A DNA stretch of 64,000 bases from assembly GCF_903819435.1 (NCBI RefSeq), contig NZ_CAIJDP010000068.1:62001-126000 (forward strand), in the 5' to 3' direction. The number at the start of each line of letters is the position of its first letter. The stretch's first letter is position 1. The position numbers and the translations under genes were made by a program. Positions 27,196-37,337 of the stretch are shown here, in pieces. Under the pieces are notes generated by a model. It saw only the letters and a list, made by a program, of their open reading frames with translations, was not told the origin of the DNA and did no database searches. This DNA comes from Flavobacterium salmonis. GTDB taxonomy: Bacteria > Bacteroidota > Bacteroidia > Flavobacteriales > Flavobacteriaceae.

Positions 27196-28656
27196 TTATT
27201 TAACCGGAATATTAGAAAGGATTTCTAATACAAATTTCCAGTATTTCTGAGCAGATGAAATACTTGCTCTTTCATCCGGAGAATGTGCACCGTGAATTGT
27301 TGGCCCAAAAGAAATCATATCCATATCAGGATAATTTGTCCCTAAAATTCCACACTCTAAACCAGCATGACAAGCGACTACTTTTGGCTTTTCTCCATTT
27401 TGTTTTTCATAAATATCTTTTAAAACTTCTAATATTTCAGAATTTACATTTGGAGTCCAACCCGGGTAAGACCCTGAAAATTCAACTTCACAGCCAACCA
27501 ATTCAAAAGCGGAACGCAATGCATTTGCTAAATCAAATTTTGAAGTTTCAACAGAAGAACGCGTCAAACATCCAACCAAAATTTCTCCATCTTTTACAAT
27601 AACACGTGCAATATTATTGGAAGTTTCAACCAAATCAGCCATGTCGGCACTCATTCTGTAAACTCCGTTATGAGCTGCATAAATTGCTCTTATTACACCC
27701 TCCTGAACACCTAAATCCATTACTTTTTCAGGCAAATCACATTTTACGATTTCAATTGATAAGTTTGGTTCAGTTGTTTTATACTCGGCTTTAATATCAT
27801 TGATAATTTCCTGCATATCAAAAATATAAGCTTCATCGAACATTTCAGAGATAATTACTTTCGCCACACTTTCTCTTGGAATCGCATTTCGTAAACTTCC
27901 ACCATTAATTTCAGCAACCTGTAATCCGAAGTTTTCGAAAGCGTCAAATAATAATCGGTTCATTATTTTATTGGCATTCCCCAACCCTTTATGAATATCC
28001 ATTCCTGAATGCCCGCCATTTAACCCTTTTACAGTAATAATATAACCAACAGAACCTTCCGGAACTTCTTCTTCATGATAACTTCTTGTAGCTGTTACAT
28101 CAATTCCGCCCGCACATCCAATATCTATCTCATCGTCTTCTTCAGTATCCAGATTCAACAAAATCTGTCCTTGCAGGATACCGCCTTTAAGGTTTAATGC
28201 TCCCGTCATTCCGGTTTCTTCATCAATCGTAAATAAAGCTTCAATAGCAGGGTGTGGAATGCCTTTACTTTCTAATACAGCCATAATTGTAGCTACTCCA
28301 AGACCGTTATCTGCTCCAAGTGTCGTACCACGCGCACGTACCCAGTCACCATCAACATACATGTCGATTCCTTGTTTATCAAAATCAAAAATCGTATCAG
28401 CATTTTTTTGGTGCACCATGTCCAGGTGCCCCTGCATTACGATTGATTTGCGGTTTTCCATTCCCGGAGTTGCCGGTTTTCTGATGATTACATTTCGAAT
28501 ATCGTCTTCAAAAGTTTCTAAACCTAAACTGGCACCAAAGTTCTTCATAAACTCAATCACACGCTCTTCCTTTTTTGACGGACGCGGAACGGCATTTAAA
28601 TCTGCAAATTTATTCCAAAGTGCTTTTGGCTCCAGATTTCTTATTTCCTGACTCAT
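27196..28656 (-). CDS. pepD: Aminoacyl-histidine dipeptidase (M20 family)
   Basis: The enzyme hydrolyses Xaa-His and other dipeptides in the cytoplasm. From the ATG at 28656 the protein has 486 residues, close to the 485 of E. coli PepD; the frame upstream to 28680 is not used. Two-zinc site residues are visible: His77 and Asp79 in QGHLDMVH, Asp116 in TTLGADNGLG, and Glu146-Glu147 in TIDEETGMTGA. A dimerisation (lid) domain lies in the middle (GGHSGMDIHKG). All key residues are present. A promoter box is found 35 bases upstream of the ATG. Confidence 0.95.
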   Translation of the reverse strand: MSQEIRNLEPKALWNKFADLNAVPRPSKKEERVIEFMKNFGASLGLETFEDDIRNVIIRKPATPGMENRKSIVMQGHLDMVHQKNADTIFDFDKQGIDMYVDGDWVRARGTTLGADNGLGVATIMAVLESKGIPHPAIEALFTIDEETGMTGALNLKGGILQGQILLNLDTEEDDEIDIGCAGGIDVTATRSYHEEEVPEGSVGYIITVKGLNGGHSGMDIHKGLGNANKIMNRLLFDAFENFGLQVAEINGGSLRNAIPRESVAKVIISEMFDEAYIFDMQEIINDIKAEYKTTEPNLSIEIVKCDLPEKVMDLGVQEGVIRAIYAAHNGVYRMSADMADLVETSNNIARVIVKDGEILVGCLTRSSVETSKFDLANALRSAFELVGCEVEFSGSYPGWTPNVNSEILEVLKDIYEKQNGEKPKVVACHAGLECGILGTNYPDMDMISFGPTIHGAHSPDERASISSAQKYWKFVLEILSNIPVK

Positions 28657-28690
28657 TATATTTTGTTTGATGTTTAACAATTAAGAGCTC

Positions 28691-28698
28691 CAAAGTTA
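28691..28698 (-). promoter_or_regulatory. Promoter -7 box for pepD
   Basis: Minus-strand TAACTTTG fits TAnnTTTG and supports the start at 28656. Confidence 0.45.
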
Positions 28699-28766
28699 CA
28701 AAGTTTAAATTCTTTTTCGATACTAATTAATATTGTATTTACATTTACGTATTAAAAATATATCCC

Positions 28767-29828
28767 GTGAAATCAAAATACATTTTACCTTTATTTCTTT
28801 TAATTCAGATTATCTTTTTAAAAATCCTGCGGTTCTTTCCGGATTTTGTTGAAGGAGCTTACAGCAACAATTTTTACATTAGAATTTCACATTTTTCAAG
28901 AACACTTTTGGGAAGAATTCCTTTTTCTGTAGGTGATTGTATTTATGCAATTTTAATTATTTCTATAATTGGCTGGTTTTGGAAAATTAGAAAAACCTGG
29001 AAGGCACAATGGAAAGACCATCTTCTTAAAATCTTAGGCAAAGTTTCAGTTTTTTATTTTTTCTTTCATCTGCTTTGGGCATTCAATTATTACCGTGAGC
29101 CGCTTTTTCAAAAAATAGATATTAGAAAAGAATATACAGATGCTGAATTATTAGCTTTTACAAAAAGATTAATCGTTAAAACGAATGAAATTCAGTTGAA
29201 GATTACTAAAAGTGACAGCATAAAAGTAGTTTTCCCTTATTCACAAAAAGAAGTTTTTCAGATGAATTTAAACGGATACGATAATCTGTCCAAAGAACAT
29301 TCTTATTTTAAATACGAAACCTTAAGTGTAAAAAAATCGCTATTCAGTATTCCTTTAACCTACATGGGTTTTGGAGGCTACCTGAATCCCTTTACCAATG
29401 AAGCTCAGGTTAATGATTTATTACCTATGTACAACTTTCCTCTTACGAGTTCTCATGAAATGGCCCATCAAATGGGTTTTGCAAGTGAAAGCGAATGTAA
29501 TTTTATTGGAGTTCTGGCATCGGTTAAAAATGACAACTTATATTATCAATATTCAGGATATAGTTTTGCTCTGCGCTATTGCCTTGGAATCTGGCAATTT
29601 AAAAATGAGAAAATTTTTGAACAGTTAAAAAAACAAACGCATACAGGAATTCTAAAAAATTACAAGGAAAGTCATGATTTTTGGAAGAAATACGACACTT
29701 TTATTGACAAAGGATTTCACTTTCTTTATGACAATTTCTTAAAAACAAACAATCAAAAAGACGGAATGGAAAGCTATAGCAAGTTTATTGATTTGATGAT
29801 TAATTATTATAAAGGAAAAGAGTTTTGA
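28767..29828 (+). CDS. DUF3810 membrane protein with HExxH motif
   Basis: The protein has 353 residues from a GTG at 28767. Three hydrophobic segments near the N-terminus (about 5-22, 55-72, 92-107) anchor it. The C-terminal half carries SSHEMAHQMGFASESECNF, a zincin-like site with His230, Glu231, His234 and candidate third ligand Glu241 or Glu243. The overall sequence fits the DUF3810 family, whose function is unknown. Inferred: membrane-bound zinc peptidase; the substrate is unknown. The active-site half would face the periplasm if the three helices are real, which is not certain. Confidence 0.87.
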   Translation: MKSKYILPLFLLIQIIFLKILRFFPDFVEGAYSNNFYIRISHFSRTLLGRIPFSVGDCIYAILIISIIGWFWKIRKTWKAQWKDHLLKILGKVSVFYFFFHLLWAFNYYREPLFQKIDIRKEYTDAELLAFTKRLIVKTNEIQLKITKSDSIKVVFPYSQKEVFQMNLNGYDNLSKEHSYFKYETLSVKKSLFSIPLTYMGFGGYLNPFTNEAQVNDLLPMYNFPLTSSHEMAHQMGFASESECNFIGVLASVKNDNLYYQYSGYSFALRYCLGIWQFKNEKIFEQLKKQTHTGILKNYKESHDFWKKYDTFIDKGFHFLYDNFLKTNNQKDGMESYSKFIDLMINYYKGKEF

Positions 29829-29896
29829 TATTTTTCCTTTATAATAATTAATTTCAGAAAAAACTGATGAAATTTTGAAACCGTCAGTATAAATCT

Positions 29897-32800
29897 TTAA
29901 GGTAAAACTTCTATTTCTAAACCTGAATTCCAGTTTTTATTTTCATTTTCATAATATAAATATGCTGAAGAAGCCACTCCTTTATATTTTCCGGGAACAA
30001 TTGCCTTTAAATCGATGTTGACATTCCTGGTTTCTTTACTGTCTAATTTCCTGAAATACAACACTAATTCACTATCAAATATTTCGTAATAATCGACTGT
30101 ATTCTTCTCTGTAAGTTCTTTCAGCTGCCACGGCTCCGGTGTAAGTCCGCCCGGAATTCCAATTCTTACAATGGGATTTGAAACCTGGTTATTACTGCTG
30201 TTTTGAATTTCAATTTCAAGTCTTGCTGTTTCGCTTATTTTTATTGTGTTTTTCAACAGTTTTGTTTTCAAAACTAACTTACAATCTTCAGAATTATGAG
30301 GCTTATACGTTTGATATTGTACATAAAATAAATAAGGTACTGAAGCCTGATCCGGAATTTGAATAGAAAAATTATTATTGCCTGAATTTACATTTAGATT
30401 TTTCAAAATTACATTTCCTTCTTTTTCTTTTTGTGTTACGCTAATTGGCTGATTATTTAAATGTAGTATCGCATCTTTTAAAGTAGCATTATAAGAAGCA
30501 ATTTTAGTATATTCTGTAATAGCTTTCAAAGCTAAGGCCGTGGCTTGTGTTGATCCAAATCCGTAAACGCTTTTTGATGACTGAATGTAATCTAACACAT
30601 CCGAAACCTGTTTTGTAATCTCGCCTTCTTTCAATAAAGCAAGAGCATAAAGAGAGGCAATCTCCATACTCATCGATCTTCCGTAACTATTAATAATCGA
30701 TTGTTCTGCCTTTAAATCTTTAAAGTTCTGTTTGCCTATCGCTGTTTTAATTAATTTCATCAATTGTTTATATTCTTCTTTTTTATTTAAGTTGAAAGAT
30801 GTTAACGCTATCAATTCCATTCGGTATAAATCTCTGCTTTTTAAGGATTCTTTTAAAGCAGTTTCATATTGCTTGTCAAAATCTTTTTGGCCTACTTCTG
30901 ATAAAACATATACGATATAAGCATTATTTACTACATATTTAATTCCTGAGAAGCCATATTTTGCCGGATTTTGATTAAACCCACCCTTATCATCTTTTCT
31001 CGAATTCAGCCATTTTAGATTCCCTTCAATAAGTTTTTTATCGATATTGATAAATTCCTTCATTTCATTAAATTGTAACAAACCATAAGCTGTTAAGGCT
31101 TCATTACCTGGATTACCTCCGTACCATTCATAACCACCTTCTTTCGATTCATAGTTTCGTAACTTTCTGTATCCAATTTCTAAGTATTTCAAAGCCCTTT
31201 CTTTAAATTCAGGCGAAATATTTCTGAACTTCAATAACTGCATTGCCATTATGTTAGGATAATTTGATGACGAAACCTGCTCAAAACAACCCGAAGGTTC
31301 ACGCATCATACTTTGCAGCCCATCAAAAATTGAAGAAAACGGATTATATAACAGTTTAAATCCGGCATCTACTGAACCTGGTATCGGCTCTGTAATAGTA
31401 AAATCTGCATTATGCGATTTTGTTCCGGCAATATCGACATTCATAGGAAAACCTTTTGCATAAACAGCAATAAATTTCAGGATTTTTGTTCTGTAATTTT
31501 CTCCTACTAACGTAATTTCCAAAGGAAGTTTTTTTCCAATCGTTTTGGCCGTTATTGAAATATAAATCGTTTTCGCTTCTTTTGGTTTTAATTCTACCGA
31601 CTGACTATTATCTTTTTTATCAAAATCAACTTTACAATTTAGCTTTATATTATTTTCGGAATTATTTTTTACCCAAACTGGTAGCTGTATCACATCTTCC
31701 TGCGAGGCATAAACAGGAACTTTTACATCACTTTGAATTAATTCTTTTACTGCATAAGATGTTTCTGCTCTTCCAATATCTCCTTTATAAGAAGTACCTT
31801 CACCCACTATTTTGAAAGAAGTATTATCATCAGAATTGTAAAATTCAAAATTAGCTTCGCCTTTATTATTTGTTTGTATAATTGAATTCCAATAAATACA
31901 GCTTCTAAAATCTTTTTTTTCTTCTACAATCGTTGAACCATATTTTGGGGCATAAAAATTATCTGCCTCATTAAGCTGTTTTGTACCGGATTTTAAAATG
32001 TTCTGAAAAGTGTAATTATATTTCTTTCCTAAAATAACATTTCCGGTTAGCAATTTATTCTTTGTTGTTATAATAATTACACCATAAGCTCCACCTGAAC
32101 CATATATTGACGTGGCAGAAGCATCTTTTAAGATGGTAATTGATTCGATTAAGTGAGGTGACAAGTTTCCTAAAATAGACGAATTTTCATTGTTTGCATA
32201 TGGAATTCCGTCTAATACGATTAAAGGCTGCCCCGATGAGCGGCTGCCGTAAATTGAAGATGTTCCCCGAATTCTAATTTTATCAGCTCCGCCAGGCTGA
32301 CCGGACGCTGACGTAATTTGAACCCCTGCAACCCTTCCATTTAATGCTGAAGAAATATCCTGACGTGTGACTATAGAAACTGCACCGGTTAGCGATGATT
32401 TTCTTTGATAACCATATCCTACAACCACAACTTCATTAAGAGCATTGTTTTCTGAATCTAACAAAACCGAATTTACAACTGGTTTTGCATTTACGGCTTC
32501 ACTTATAGGTTTCAAATCGTTATAACTAACCTCCAGAATATCTTTATTTGAAAGTGTGTCTTTCATTTTCAAAAAGACCTTTTCATTTGAAATCGAGTTT
32601 GTTATTGTATATTGTCGGTTGTTTTTGCTTTCGACTGCGAGATAGGCCAAATCTGAAAAAGGAATCCTATTGAATTTAAAATAACCGCTTGAATTACTTT
32701 TTGTTTCAAAAACTTTTCCTTTATCTGTAAAAAAAAGCACTTTTGCCGAAACTGGTTTTTGTTTATAATTTTGCACAAAACCTTCTACTATATTGCTTTT

Positions 32801-34414
32801 TTCAGGTTCGAGGTTTTGTCTCTCCAAAAGTAGTTTTTCAAGATTTTCCTGATTGTATTTTCTCCATCCGTGCGTATTTAAGAGCAAATCAATGGCTTGT
32901 TCCTTTTCTTCCACTTTTTTATTAGTATCGAAATAAAATCCCGGTTCATGGATTTTTCCTTTTAATTCTGTCCCAAGAAACATCCAGGATAAAATATTAT
33001 CCTGCTTGTCATCAATATAAGTAAGCAGTTTTGAATCGACTACTGAAACTGAAATATTTGATGAAACAGGCTCATTATTTTTATCTTTTGTAACAATACC
33101 AACCTTTACTTTTTCTCTTGGTAAATAAGTTTGCTTATCAGTTTTAATTTCTATTTTAAGTCCGTTCTGGTAATTCAAAAACATAAGTCTTTCAGCCACA
33201 ATTTTATCTTCAACCATTAAAGAAAATGATTGAATCCCAACCGGAAAATCTTTTGTTTTTATATTCAGTAAGTTCCAGCCCTGTTTCAAATCTAAATTAA
33301 CTGCCTGATGAATTTTCGCTATATTTCGAACTAAAACTTTAGCTTCAATTGTTAAAGGAGCATAAATTTTCAGAGAAACATTTTCCGGATTCTTTACGGC
33401 ATTAATAACAAAATCACTTTTTTGGGCTAATGGCAATGCTATTTTTTCTTCAGATTTGAAAGGCGAAGTAACTATTGCAAAATATTTTTTATTTTCTTCA
33501 GTTTTTAAAATCACATTTCCCATTCCGTCATGAAGGCTTTTAAATTCGGTGATTTTATTCCCTTTTTCATCTTCAATAAAACCAGCTACATCCATAGGGC
33601 GTCCAAATTCGTTTTTTGCAATAAAAAACAATGTCGAAGCTTCATTTAAAACAAAATTGCCGCTTTCTGGTAAGAACTGAAGGTCTGTAAAATTTAGATT
33701 TATAGGAATTGAACGTATTACCGATTCTTTTAAATTTTCATAATCTAGGATTAAATTTAGTATTCCGTCATTAGATTTTAAGTCATTTGGAAGTCTGAAT
33801 CGTATCAATGCTTTTCCTGATTCATCTGTTTTTGCATGAAGAGAATCTATTTTTTTTCCGGCAATGAAAATGTCGTAATTAAATTCATAGTTACGGATAG
33901 GCAGGTTTTCTAAATTTTTCAATTCAAAATCAGCTTCACAAAACTCGCCTTTTCCATAGGCTTTTTTCTTAAAGTCGAGTTCCATCAAAATTCTGGGTGA
34001 AACAACCTTTTGCACAAAGAAACTTTTTTCAAAAATATTTTCTGAAGTCTGACTCTGAAGCCTGGTATACACCCTGATTTTGTACATTCCTGCAACTCCG
34101 TCATCAGGAATTTTATAAGAGCCAATAACGCTTCCATGGCTCACAGCATAGTTTTGAGTCGTTATTTTTTTATTTACACCATCAAATAAGTCGACATAAA
34201 GGTAATCGCTCAAAGTCGTTGGGCTATTATCATTTTCAGCAATGTAAACTTTAAAATAAACAGTTTCACCAGGAATATAAAGTACATTATTGAGCTGCAG
34301 ATAAACCTTCTCTGTAATTGGTTTTTGGTAAACAGCGTTCCAGTCATTTTCTATATTTTGCGTTTTTACAGTCTGAAATAATAGTAAAAACAATATGTAT
34401 TTTAAATTTTTCAT
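29897..34414 (-). CDS. Alpha-2-macroglobulin-like protein with inserted TonB-receptor plug domain
   Basis: The protein has 1505 residues with a signal peptide (about 1-19). MG-type domains follow, including an MG2-like one (about 35-135, VYLQLNNVLYIPGETVYFKVY). A carboxypeptidase-regulatory-like domain lies at about 541-610 and a SusC/RagA-type plug at about 657-787 (LNEVVVVGYGYQRKSSLTGA, LNGRVAGVQITSASGQPGG, VLDGIPYANN, SITILKDASATSIYGSGG, VIIITT). After it come the A2M domain (DFRSCIYWNSIIQTNNKG, about 835-870) and a helical thioester domain with Cys1043-Phe-Glu-Gln1046, matching the CxEQ thioester motif. Known: bacterial macroglobulins trap proteases. The upstream gene, 4 bases away, is a SusC-like barrel without a plug. 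Inferred: the two act together. No SusD gene or PBP1C gene is adjacent. Confidence 0.9.
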   Translation of the reverse strand: MKNLKYILFLLLFQTVKTQNIENDWNAVYQKPITEKVYLQLNNVLYIPGETVYFKVYIAENDNSPTTLSDYLYVDLFDGVNKKITTQNYAVSHGSVIGSYKIPDDGVAGMYKIRVYTRLQSQTSENIFEKSFFVQKVVSPRILMELDFKKKAYGKGEFCEADFELKNLENLPIRNYEFNYDIFIAGKKIDSLHAKTDESGKALIRFRLPNDLKSNDGILNLILDYENLKESVIRSIPINLNFTDLQFLPESGNFVLNEASTLFFIAKNEFGRPMDVAGFIEDEKGNKITEFKSLHDGMGNVILKTEENKKYFAIVTSPFKSEEKIALPLAQKSDFVINAVKNPENVSLKIYAPLTIEAKVLVRNIAKIHQAVNLDLKQGWNLLNIKTKDFPVGIQSFSLMVEDKIVAERLMFLNYQNGLKIEIKTDKQTYLPREKVKVGIVTKDKNNEPVSSNISVSVVDSKLLTYIDDKQDNILSWMFLGTELKGKIHEPGFYFDTNKKVEEKEQAIDLLLNTHGWRKYNQENLEKLLLERQNLEPEKSNIVEGFVQNYKQKPVSAKVLFFTDKGKVFETKSNSSGYFKFNRIPFSDLAYLAVESKNNRQYTITNSISNEKVFLKMKDTLSNKDILEVSYNDLKPISEAVNAKPVVNSVLLDSENNALNEVVVVGYGYQRKSSLTGAVSIVTRQDISSALNGRVAGVQITSASGQPGGADKIRIRGTSSIYGSRSSGQPLIVLDGIPYANNENSSILGNLSPHLIESITILKDASATSIYGSGGAYGVIIITTKNKLLTGNVILGKKYNYTFQNILKSGTKQLNEADNFYAPKYGSTIVEEKKDFRSCIYWNSIIQTNNKGEANFEFYNSDDNTSFKIVGEGTSYKGDIGRAETSYAVKELIQSDVKVPVYASQEDVIQLPVWVKNNSENNIKLNCKVDFDKKDNSQSVELKPKEAKTIYISITAKTIGKKLPLEITLVGENYRTKILKFIAVYAKGFPMNVDIAGTKSHNADFTITEPIPGSVDAGFKLLYNPFSSIFDGLQSMMREPSGCFEQVSSSNYPNIMAMQLLKFRNISPEFKERALKYLEIGYRKLRNYESKEGGYEWYGGNPGNEALTAYGLLQFNEMKEFINIDKKLIEGNLKWLNSRKDDKGGFNQNPAKYGFSGIKYVVNNAYIVYVLSEVGQKDFDKQYETALKESLKSRDLYRMELIALTSFNLNKKEEYKQLMKLIKTAIGKQNFKDLKAEQSIINSYGRSMSMEIASLYALALLKEGEITKQVSDVLDYIQSSKSVYGFGSTQATALALKAITEYTKIASYNATLKDAILHLNNQPISVTQKEKEGNVILKNLNVNSGNNNFSIQIPDQASVPYLFYVQYQTYKPHNSEDCKLVLKTKLLKNTIKISETARLEIEIQNSSNNQVSNPIVRIGIPGGLTPEPWQLKELTEKNTVDYYEIFDSELVLYFRKLDSKETRNVNIDLKAIVPGKYKGVASSAYLYYENENKNWNSGLEIEVLP

Positions 34415-34418
34415 CTGG

Positions 34419-37187
34419 CTAAAATTTTATGGTTAAGGACGAACCGAAGCTTCTCATCATTGGTGCATTAAAATAATCCAATCCAGCTGAATCTAAAGAG
34501 CTAAACATCGAATTACTACTGAAAGCACTCTTACTTTTGGACAAAATAAATACGTTGTTTACAAAAAATGAAAGTGTGTAATTGAATTTTTTAAGTTGAT
34601 AATCAGGGTTGTTTGAATAGGACAAACTGATGGAGTTCAATCTAAAATAAGTGGCATCTTCAATACCAGTTTCTGCAACGCCGTCAATTCCGTATCTGAT
34701 CCAGCGATTTTGTTCAACCGGAAGATTAACATCATAAAAGGAAACTGGTTTTGTGTTTACAGAGCCACCCTGCTTAACACCCTCAAAAACATAGTTTGTA
34801 ATATTTCGCTGTTTTTCTGTCACTTCAGATTTCCCGTAATAATTTAAGGTCTGTTGGGTTCCATTCCACATTTCGCCACCCTGACTCCAATCGAATGAAA
34901 GATTAAGTGTGAATTTTTTATATTTGAATGAATTAAAAAATCCTGCAACAAAATCCGGATTTGGATCTCCTAAAATTTTCTGTTCTGAATCTTCTATCGG
35001 AAAACCATCATCGTCAATTATTATATTTTGATTATGATCTCTTAAATAACCGTTCCCTACAATAACTCCAAGCGGCTGACCAACAATATAGTTTTTATTA
35101 ACATCAGCAAAACCTGCAAATGGAATTCTGTCAAGATTATTATTGAGACTAATGACTTTATTTTTATAATGACTAAAATTCAAATTGAAATTATAGGTAA
35201 AATCTCTGTCGTAAAATGTTTTTTGTATTTCAAACTCAACCCCATTTTGCTTATAATTTACATCTGGTGACCAATTAACTGTATTCAGGTTAAAATTGGG
35301 AACGTATAAATTTTCAACTCTTTTATGGTAAAAAGTGAGACTAAAATTCCATTGATAATTTAAAGCATAGGCCAAACCTAAGTTTGTATTGATTTCCTCT
35401 GTTGGAATGGCATTTTTAGGCGTTATTAGTTCTAAATTATTATGAAGTTCTTTAAATTGCCCGACATTATAACGCAAGGAATTAAAATTCAAATTATTAT
35501 TCTGCAGGGAAGGCTCCACCTGGTTATAAGACTGACTAATACTAAATGACAGCTGTTCATCAAAAAGCCTTTTTATTTCTGCCGAAGCCAGAAAGTTGGG
35601 CATAAACTTTCCTTTTACGGTTGAAGAATAATTAAGGTTCGTATTCGCTTTTAAGACCAATTCGTCATAATAAGAAAGAATATCCCGAAAAGTATAGGAT
35701 ATGTTAGCGTTATAAAAAATTTCAAATCGCTGCTGAACAACATTTATTTTATTTTGATTCAAACCGCTCTCAGGAAAGTCATCTGGAGATGTAAATCCGG
35801 TAAAATAATTTCTCTCTAAGTTTCTCTCCTGAAACCTGAAATCGATTTTTGTTTCTACAAATCGATGAGTATCAATAGTACGGTTAAAAACATCTGAAAC
35901 TGAAAAATTGGTAAATCTTTCTGTTCTCTTATTAAAATTGGGTGCGGCAATTCCGGCAAAATAAAAGTCCTGACCATTTGTATTTGTAATTTCAGAAGAT
36001 TGAAAACCGGTATTTATAATATTCGAATTTTTAAGTTTGGCATATTTATGATTAAAATTGAACGAGATTGTTTTACTTTTATTTTTATCTACATCATTCA
36101 AAATCAAATAATATGGATTGTTTTCAGACGCAGCATAACTCCGCTGTAAACCATTTGTTAATGTCGAAGCAAAATTATTATCAAAATGAACAGGCGTAAT
36201 GGCATTGGCAAAAACAATCTTATTTACTATAAAATTTGAATTGGGAAGATTGTTTTCGAAATCATCATAAGATAAAATAGTTTCAATTTTACTGTATTTA
36301 GAAACGTTTCTAAAATATTTAAGAGAAGCAGCAATTTCATTATTTCTACTCGTTGGAATCGTGATTCTGCCTGTTTTATACACAAAATTTATTTTCATAA
36401 AATTCCCCTTTGGTCCTTCAATTTGAGTGTTTAGCAAATATTTATTATCAACTGTATTTTTAAAAAAATCGTTTGGATTATAAAGCTGTACTGAATTTCC
36501 ATTACCTAACGTCTTGTTTACAATATTTCCCTGTGGATAATATTCTGAAGGATTGCCGGAATATTCTAAAGAATTTATATTAGGTCCCCAGCTGAAAATT
36601 TCATTTGTTTCGGGAGACTGATATAATAACTGCCCATTCTGGCTTTTTCCCTGCGCATATGTTTTTTGATAATTTGGCATTCGAATTGGAGATGAAACAA
36701 CTAATTCCTGAGTTGCCTCAAAAGACAATTTATGATACTGACTTTTATATTTCAAGTTATAAAGCCCATCAGCACTTCTGTCTATTTTCATTAAATACCC
36801 CTCTCCCATTCCTTCCCAAAGGCTAAAATCAAAAATCCCTGAAGGTTCAGAAATTTTAACGGAATCTGTTGGTTTCTTTAATTTGTTAGTATAATCATCA
36901 TTTAAAACAGGCTCTACCGTCTGATCATTTTTTTGAACATTTAGACTTGTAACCTTAATGATTTTAGGTTTCATTCCGATAAAAGAAATTTTCAATTGTT
37001 CACCAATTTTAACCTCGATGGCGTAATTTCCGTCAAAATCAGAAGTCGTACATCTTGAAGTGTTCATCACACAAATTGAAGCACCGGGAACAGGAATACC
37101 GTTTTCACTTACATTACCGTAATACAAATTCTGCGAGAATCCGGATGCTGTAACAAAAAAAAAGGCTAATAGTAGTATTGGTTTCAT
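34419..37187 (-). CDS. SusC-like outer-membrane beta-barrel lacking a plug domain
   Basis: The protein has 922 residues: signal peptide (ASGFSQ, about 19), a carboxypeptidase-regulatory-like domain (about 20-82, GIPVPGASICVMNTSRCTTS, FDGNYAIEV), and then a stretch that goes straight into barrel sequence (YNLKYKSQYHKLSFEATQEL, FSWGPNINSL, YNPNDFF). The last residues are FGSSLTIKF, a barrel end with terminal Phe. SusC/RagA barrels normally have a plug of about 120 residues with VVVGYG, IRG and GVILITTK marks between these parts, and none is seen here. The gene next in the operon has that plug. Known: TonB-dependent barrels import nutrients. Inferred: import or export channel gated in trans. A divergent ECF sigma factor may control it. 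Confidence 0.88.
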   Translation of the reverse strand: MKPILLLAFFFVTASGFSQNLYYGNVSENGIPVPGASICVMNTSRCTTSDFDGNYAIEVKIGEQLKISFIGMKPKIIKVTSLNVQKNDQTVEPVLNDDYTNKLKKPTDSVKISEPSGIFDFSLWEGMGEGYLMKIDRSADGLYNLKYKSQYHKLSFEATQELVVSSPIRMPNYQKTYAQGKSQNGQLLYQSPETNEIFSWGPNINSLEYSGNPSEYYPQGNIVNKTLGNGNSVQLYNPNDFFKNTVDNKYLLNTQIEGPKGNFMKINFVYKTGRITIPTSRNNEIAASLKYFRNVSKYSKIETILSYDDFENNLPNSNFIVNKIVFANAITPVHFDNNFASTLTNGLQRSYAASENNPYYLILNDVDKNKSKTISFNFNHKYAKLKNSNIINTGFQSSEITNTNGQDFYFAGIAAPNFNKRTERFTNFSVSDVFNRTIDTHRFVETKIDFRFQERNLERNYFTGFTSPDDFPESGLNQNKINVVQQRFEIFYNANISYTFRDILSYYDELVLKANTNLNYSSTVKGKFMPNFLASAEIKRLFDEQLSFSISQSYNQVEPSLQNNNLNFNSLRYNVGQFKELHNNLELITPKNAIPTEEINTNLGLAYALNYQWNFSLTFYHKRVENLYVPNFNLNTVNWSPDVNYKQNGVEFEIQKTFYDRDFTYNFNLNFSHYKNKVISLNNNLDRIPFAGFADVNKNYIVGQPLGVIVGNGYLRDHNQNIIIDDDGFPIEDSEQKILGDPNPDFVAGFFNSFKYKKFTLNLSFDWSQGGEMWNGTQQTLNYYGKSEVTEKQRNITNYVFEGVKQGGSVNTKPVSFYDVNLPVEQNRWIRYGIDGVAETGIEDATYFRLNSISLSYSNNPDYQLKKFNYTLSFFVNNVFILSKSKSAFSSNSMFSSLDSAGLDYFNAPMMRSFGSSLTIKF

Positions 37188-37337
37188 AAAATTGGCTTTT
37201 ATATAGAGAGAGTGTTTGAGGCTAAAAGGTTGGAAAGAAAAATAAAAATTATTAGATTGATCCTAAAATTATATTTTAATCTTAATTATTTTTATTTTCA
37301 CACTGTAACAAAATACCATTATCCCTACTAATACAAC

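Noticed and set aside
29897..37187. Polysaccharide utilisation locus reading of the SusC-like gene
   Set aside because: No SusD-like gene and no glycoside hydrolase is present, and the plug is missing from the barrel.
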